Assembly: GCA_019155185.1 (NCBI GenBank)
Contig: CM032795.1
Span: forward strand, 12,379,795 to 12,443,794
DNA: 64,000 nt
Direction of reading: 5' to 3'
Source: Beaufortia kweichowensis
Taxonomy: Eukaryota; Chordata; Actinopteri; Cypriniformes; Gastromyzontidae
Below the pieces are notes generated by a model. The model was not told where the DNA came from, searched no databases, and worked only from the letters and a program-made list of their open reading frames with translations. Position numbers and translations under genes: made by a program. Below, in pieces: positions 24,025 to 64,000 of the stretch. Within the stretch, counting starts at the first letter, position 1, and each line of letters opens with the position of its first letter.

Positions 24025-25359
24025 TAATTGAAACACAAACAAACCCGATTTACACAAGCTCTAAACAACAAGAGTCAGAGCACGAAAGCATCTGATAAGC
24101 GATTATTCATGAGTAGAAATCAGTTCGCAAACTGCTCAAAATAAAACGTCAGTTAACAACTGTCAATACAACATTACATAGCAGTACTAAATATTCTGCA
24201 AAAAGCGTGCATGCACACACACCCACTCACACATACTGTACACACAACTGCTGTAAAAAAAGACTATAAAGTTACAAAGATTTAAGTAACAAACATCGTT
24301 TAAGAAGCCAGAATTTCCTCCTCTATTCATAGAAAGCCAAACTATCCAGCTCCTCCATCTGCATATAGAAAGGCGAAAAATATCCCATAACACCAGGGAA
24401 GGACAGGAATTATTCACACCAGAGAAAGAAAGAAGCTGTAAAAAAGCATTCGCTAATGATTAATTGGTAATCGCTTATATCAGCCAGCAAAGAAACAAGT
24501 AGCTGTTACATATATTATGGTAGTTTAATGTGGTTTACAAAGCCATGACTGGAAATAGATACAGCTTTGCCTGCCATGTTTACATAACAACAACATTAAA
24601 ACGTTGTTTTCATTAGCACATTCAGTGTCTGTAAACCAGTGTGGTGCTCTCATTTCTCTTCGATGATTTAAACTTGTGTCAAGATCCTTGCAAAAAGATC
24701 CGCATTAAAAAGACAAAGTACTTTTTTTGTTTGTTGACAGAAAATCATAAAACCCAGGTAAAAATAAATGACCAGTCGCAGGAAACATCCCGATGACATG
24801 CACACTGTTATTATTATGACCCTCCTGTTACGTTGCTTATATGAGAGCAAAACTTTTGTGATTAAGTTCCAAATTCAATATAAAACATTTTGTCAAATGA
24901 CACTAAAAAGTCCTTATTGCTGTCTTTAACCCCTTTCCATCAGCAAAAAGTGCGATCGTGGGTTTATCTATAATGATGGCGATACAGAGCCTGTGAGCAG
25001 ATTTACAAGAGAGAGTAAAAACACGTATTTTATTATCGGCCGAGCACGTTGCACGCAGTAACAGCGAAAGCGGAGATCTGAAACCATTTAAGACTTTAAT
25101 TGAAAACCAACACACACGAAAGTTCTACATCATAGCTTATAAGAGACGTGTTAAGAAAGTCACACAATGTAAATCAGCTTAAGGACCATCCAAGCACAAG
25201 TCGGTTCATGAGCGCAACGCGAGCCAAATGAGGTGTTACATCTGAGTAACTTTCCACTGTAAACAGACGATTGTAAGACAGTGAGAGTATTCGCTCCCAA
25301 AGCCGAATTATATGAACCCCAGAGCAGGACAGCAGCGTTCACATGCATGTATTCTCCTG

Positions 25360-26080
25360 CACTTTGTCATTAATTAGGCGACGTCTGATGTATCCGACGT
25401 CTGATGATCAAACGCGCCTGGCTCTATCCTAAAGCGCTACATATTTGCGGTGGAAGTCATAAGCTCTTTTTTTTGGCAGGGTAAAAGTGCAGTTTGGAGT
25501 TCTGCAAATTCTAATGAGTGCTTTCGGGCCGTCTAAATGGGTAAACACCTGCGTGTAATTGCGCGGTGCTTGGTGCTGTCAGAGCAGAGGAGTCGTCTCT
25601 GACAGCCTATTCTCTGCCTGGCACATTTAAACCGTCAACATGCACCACGGCGGCGAGAGCTAGCGGCAGCTAAACCACATCTCGTCGCGGAAAACTCCCT
25701 GCTCTACCGAAAGTACACTCCGGGTCACGCCGGGCCTGACAAAGACAACGCATCGCTGAGACTTTTGGGCTCTTTAAAGAGTAATCTACATACATAACGC
25801 CGCAGGCATTATTCAATCATTTAGAAACCGAGAGCGCGCGGAGAACGAAGGTGACACGCGACGTCTACAAAATATGCGCGGTGCCGGAGTATGAGAAGAC
25901 CGAGTAAAGATGTTCCGTTCTGACAGATAAATAGAGAACGCTTTAATTGAAGCCAAAGCGCGTAGCTACGCGGAGTAAAAATACGCATTTTGGCGTTCGT
26001 CTCATCATCTAACGCCCTCTTGAATAAACAGTTTTAGCACCACTTGCCGCCGGCTCGCGACAGTTGATGGTGATTACGTT
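25360..26080. other. CpG-dense non-coding block between the two converging 3' ends
   Basis: CG dinucleotides are far denser here than in the flanking AT-rich DNA (for example CGCCGCAGG, GAGCGCGCGG, GCCGCCGGCTCGCGAC). It holds a duplicated 12-mer CGACGTCTGATG at 25379-25390 and 25395-25406, a third GACGTC near 25859, and a perfect hairpin at 25575-25606. No open frame. It could be an enhancer, a promoter of an antisense or independent RNA, or part of the ar 3' UTR. Confidence 0.5.
25575..25606. repeat. perfect inverted repeat (10-bp arms, 12-nt loop)
   Basis: GCTGTCAGAG at 25575-25584 and CTCTGACAGC at 25597-25606 are exact reverse complements. In RNA either strand would form a stable stem-loop. 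Function unknown. Confidence 0.75.
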
Positions 26081-27679
26081 TGGTAAAAGCGATTATTTCT
26101 CAGTTAAAATAACAGTACTATCCCGTGTTATCACGTCAGTGTTTTTTTCTGTTTTTATTTTTTAACGTATCTGCTTTATTGTTTAAAGCTGTGCACCGTT
26201 GTAAGCATGTTTTGGTATCCTAAGAACAGCTTGTAAAAGAGTGTGTGTTAAGCGTGTGATTACTTATTGCTAGCGCAGAGAAATACAAATCCCTCAGTGG
26301 CACTTACTAGAAAGGAAAGAGAGGAAACTGTACTGTAAAACTATTGACTACGTCCATACATTAGCACATAGAAAGGTTGAAAAGAACCACGCTTAACTTT
26401 TACATATATATACAAGAATCTTGCCTTGCCAAATCTTCCATTAAGGACAGAGAGAGAGAGAGAGAGTAACTTCATAAGAGCCTTATGGGAAAGAGCCCCG
26501 TTTCCTAACAATATCCATTTAGCTTACTGGAAATGCAGTTTGGTTTGTTATAATATCTAGGGCTTTAGCATGCAATTATTTGTTTGTTGTTTTGTTGTAA
26601 TGGATATGAAGACGGCATGCATATACATATATTTAGATATAGTTCAACGTAGTCTATGCTGACTCAAGCTTTGCTGTATTTATGTTGTATATACAGATCT
26701 TTAAACGGTCAATATTATACCCTAAAACTTGCATTTAAATATCCAAAAAGGGCATTGACAAAAAACAAAAACAAAGGCCCTGTCTTAACAAAACTCTGCT
26801 GTCTAAAGGACAAAAGCAAATTTCGAACCCCACTTTAACAGACTCCACAAAAGAAGTCACTTTTACGACAAATCTTCAGAATATTTTTTTTAAAGCCTCT
26901 ATATTTCATGGGAAATAATTGAAGCACTTGTTTACAATCAATAAACTAATAAAACAGGGAGAAGGTGGTTTCCCAGTCCACTGCTGTTCTTCTGTACTAC
27001 ATATTGTACTGTTTTAATAGCACAGTACTGTATTTAGTATTTTCACAGGCACAAAAAATCACATCGTGCTCAGTTTTCAGATGTACGCGTGCTGTTTTGC
27101 TTTGTCTGCTCTTGATCTCTCGAGTCACAGACAATAAATGAAACCTTTTCTATCCCCAGCAGACATGATGCATAGAGAGTCGAGGCAGGTCACAGGCTCC
27201 CGTACCTGATAGGGATCTGCGTAATGTCCTTTTTTTTTTGATTAAGGGCTCAGATGAATCTGCAGTGTGATATTTTTTTCCAACCTGTCCACTAGGCAAC
27301 ACGCTGTAACTCTTGAAGGATAACTGCTGGTCGAAAGAAAGAACAAAACCTGCTTCACACCGTGCTGTCAGTTTGAGAAAATGAGCTCAAATGATCTCTG
27401 AGGAGAAGATAGACAACTGTAATGATGTAATGGTCCCACTACTTTTCAGGGCCATTTTTCAAAAAGGAGGGTGAGAGAGAGACCAAGATAGAAATGAGGA
27501 GAGAGAGGGGGGCGAGGGAGTGAGAAATGCTAAAAAATGGAAAAGCAAAAATCGGTATCGTTCAGTCTCGTTGCTCGAATCGAGTCCAGATTAGGCTGGA
27601 TTGAACTGGATCAGGCCGAACTGACTGGCTCATATTGCCTGGGTGGGGTTGGTATGGATCGGTGGTTCATGGAGTCGTG

Positions 27680-63108
<35,429 letters not shown>

Positions 63109-64000
63109 CTAAAAAAAAACCAGAATAAACTAATGGCATGACAAAACACTAACATAAATGTTCTGTTCTTTATTGTATTACCAAAATACACCAATACATC
63201 AACACAAATATGCAAATATGGAACTTGTTTTCCCACTATAATGTCAGTTATGAAGAAAAGAAAAACACGAGGTTTATTATCTGTGATTTGAGCACAGCGC
63301 ACATATGACAAAGTTCTCAAGTGAACGAATGCAAAAATGTACAGGTACGAGTAATGGCTGAAGGTTTGGACGACTAAATGGAAGGAAGATACTGTGGATT
63401 GAGGATGAGTTTCAGTGAAGTTTAACATCAATTGCCACTGCGGCTGTTAAATTGGAAATGTCATTTGCAGGTCCAGTCTTCGGTGATAACAGGTGAAATT
63501 CTCTGTAAGAATGAAAAAGTGAGACCTGGTGTGTGTGTGTGTCAGTGGCCAAATGATGGAGGTAAGTAGAGGTGACATTATCCTAATGTAAGTGCCAAGG
63601 TCTCTAATAAAGGGTAATAACTGCTTTATCTCTTTAGAAATGATGGAGAGATTCATGGTTAAAGAGAGTTCAGAATCATTATTCTGATGGTACCCAATTC
63701 TGTCACCACACACACATTAATAAAGTGAAGCGAACTAAATGACTGCGATTAGGAGAAGGGAATATTTCTGATATTTTCTTGCCTGTCTAGCATTAGTGGT
63801 CAAATTATAATAACTTTGTGTAGGGAGAGAGTAATTTTTTTCAAAAGTGACACCGTTGAGCTCTGAGAGCCAGCATTGTTCATGTCAGGAATACATTATA
63901 ACCTGCACAACGCAAGGTCTCAGAGCTCTTCTGAGTCAGGGTTTTTTAAACTTATTTTAGAAACAATTAAATCACATTGTCACCTAAGTTTGTCTTAATT
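63109..64000 (-). other. ar intron 1 (3' end only)
   Basis: Sequence upstream of the exon 2 acceptor. The open frame that continues past exon 2 to about 63431 does not resemble the receptor N-terminal domain and is intronic. The large exon 1 must lie beyond the window. Confidence 0.8.

Larger units (their letters stand above)
24025..27679 (-). promoter_or_regulatory. ar 3' UTR and inter-gene space (extent uncertain)
   Basis: Lies immediately downstream of the ar stop on the minus strand, with no convincing coding frame on either strand. It includes the CpG-dense block around 25.36-26.08 kb and a short AG run at about 26449-26466. Vertebrate AR transcripts have long 3' UTRs (known), so much of this could be transcribed as ar UTR. 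The end point is unknown. Confidence 0.45.

Noticed and set aside
63109..63431. Open frame extending upstream of ar exon 2
   Set aside because: No similarity to the receptor N-terminal domain, and a clear polypyrimidine tract and acceptor at 63109 separate it.

Overview
This is ordinary vertebrate nuclear DNA. It is AT-rich and intron-dominated, with long GT/GA microsatellites and many decayed transposons. Two multi-exon genes can be followed exon by exon. The protein sequences, a tRNA-derived SINE tail typical of cypriniform fish, and fish-type MITEs point to a teleost, probably a cyprinid. The species cannot be named from the sequence alone.

Region 1 (1-23.8 kb, plus strand): the 3' part of ophn1 (oligophrenin-1, a BAR-PH-RhoGAP protein). 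Twenty-three coding exons from 2764 to 22416 keep reading phase at every junction and encode about 744 residues. The first ~51 residues lie upstream of the window. The 3' UTR runs from 22417 to about 23.79 kb. Introns hold a palindromic teleost MITE (5.5 kb), a broken Tc1-type transposase (17.6-18.5 kb) and repeat copies near 20.5-21.1 kb.

Region 2 (23.8-27.7 kb): the space between the two converging 3' ends. It has no protein-coding gene. It probably carries a long ar 3' UTR and contains a CpG-dense stretch (about 25.36-26.08 kb) with a perfect hairpin and repeated GACGTC motifs.

Region 3 (27.7-64 kb, minus strand): ar (androgen receptor). Seven exons, equivalent to human exons 2-8, encode the whole DNA-binding domain, hinge and ligand-binding domain (376 residues). 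Their lengths are 152, 117, 276, 145, 131, 152 and 159 coding bases. Exon 1 (the N-terminal transactivation domain) lies beyond base 64000. Intron 3 is about 29 kb and holds a 196-bp pure GA tract, three dispersed repeat families, SINEs, a 50-bp-arm palindrome and AT-rich blocks that could be regulatory.

The tail-to-tail ophn1/ar arrangement matches human Xq12, so this is conserved synteny. The two genes work in separate pathways (Rho GTPase control and steroid-dependent transcription). I found no undescribed gene system. The points most worth checking are the CpG-rich inter-3'-end region, the dispersed repeat families, possible alternative splice ends in ophn1, and a tandem acceptor in ar.
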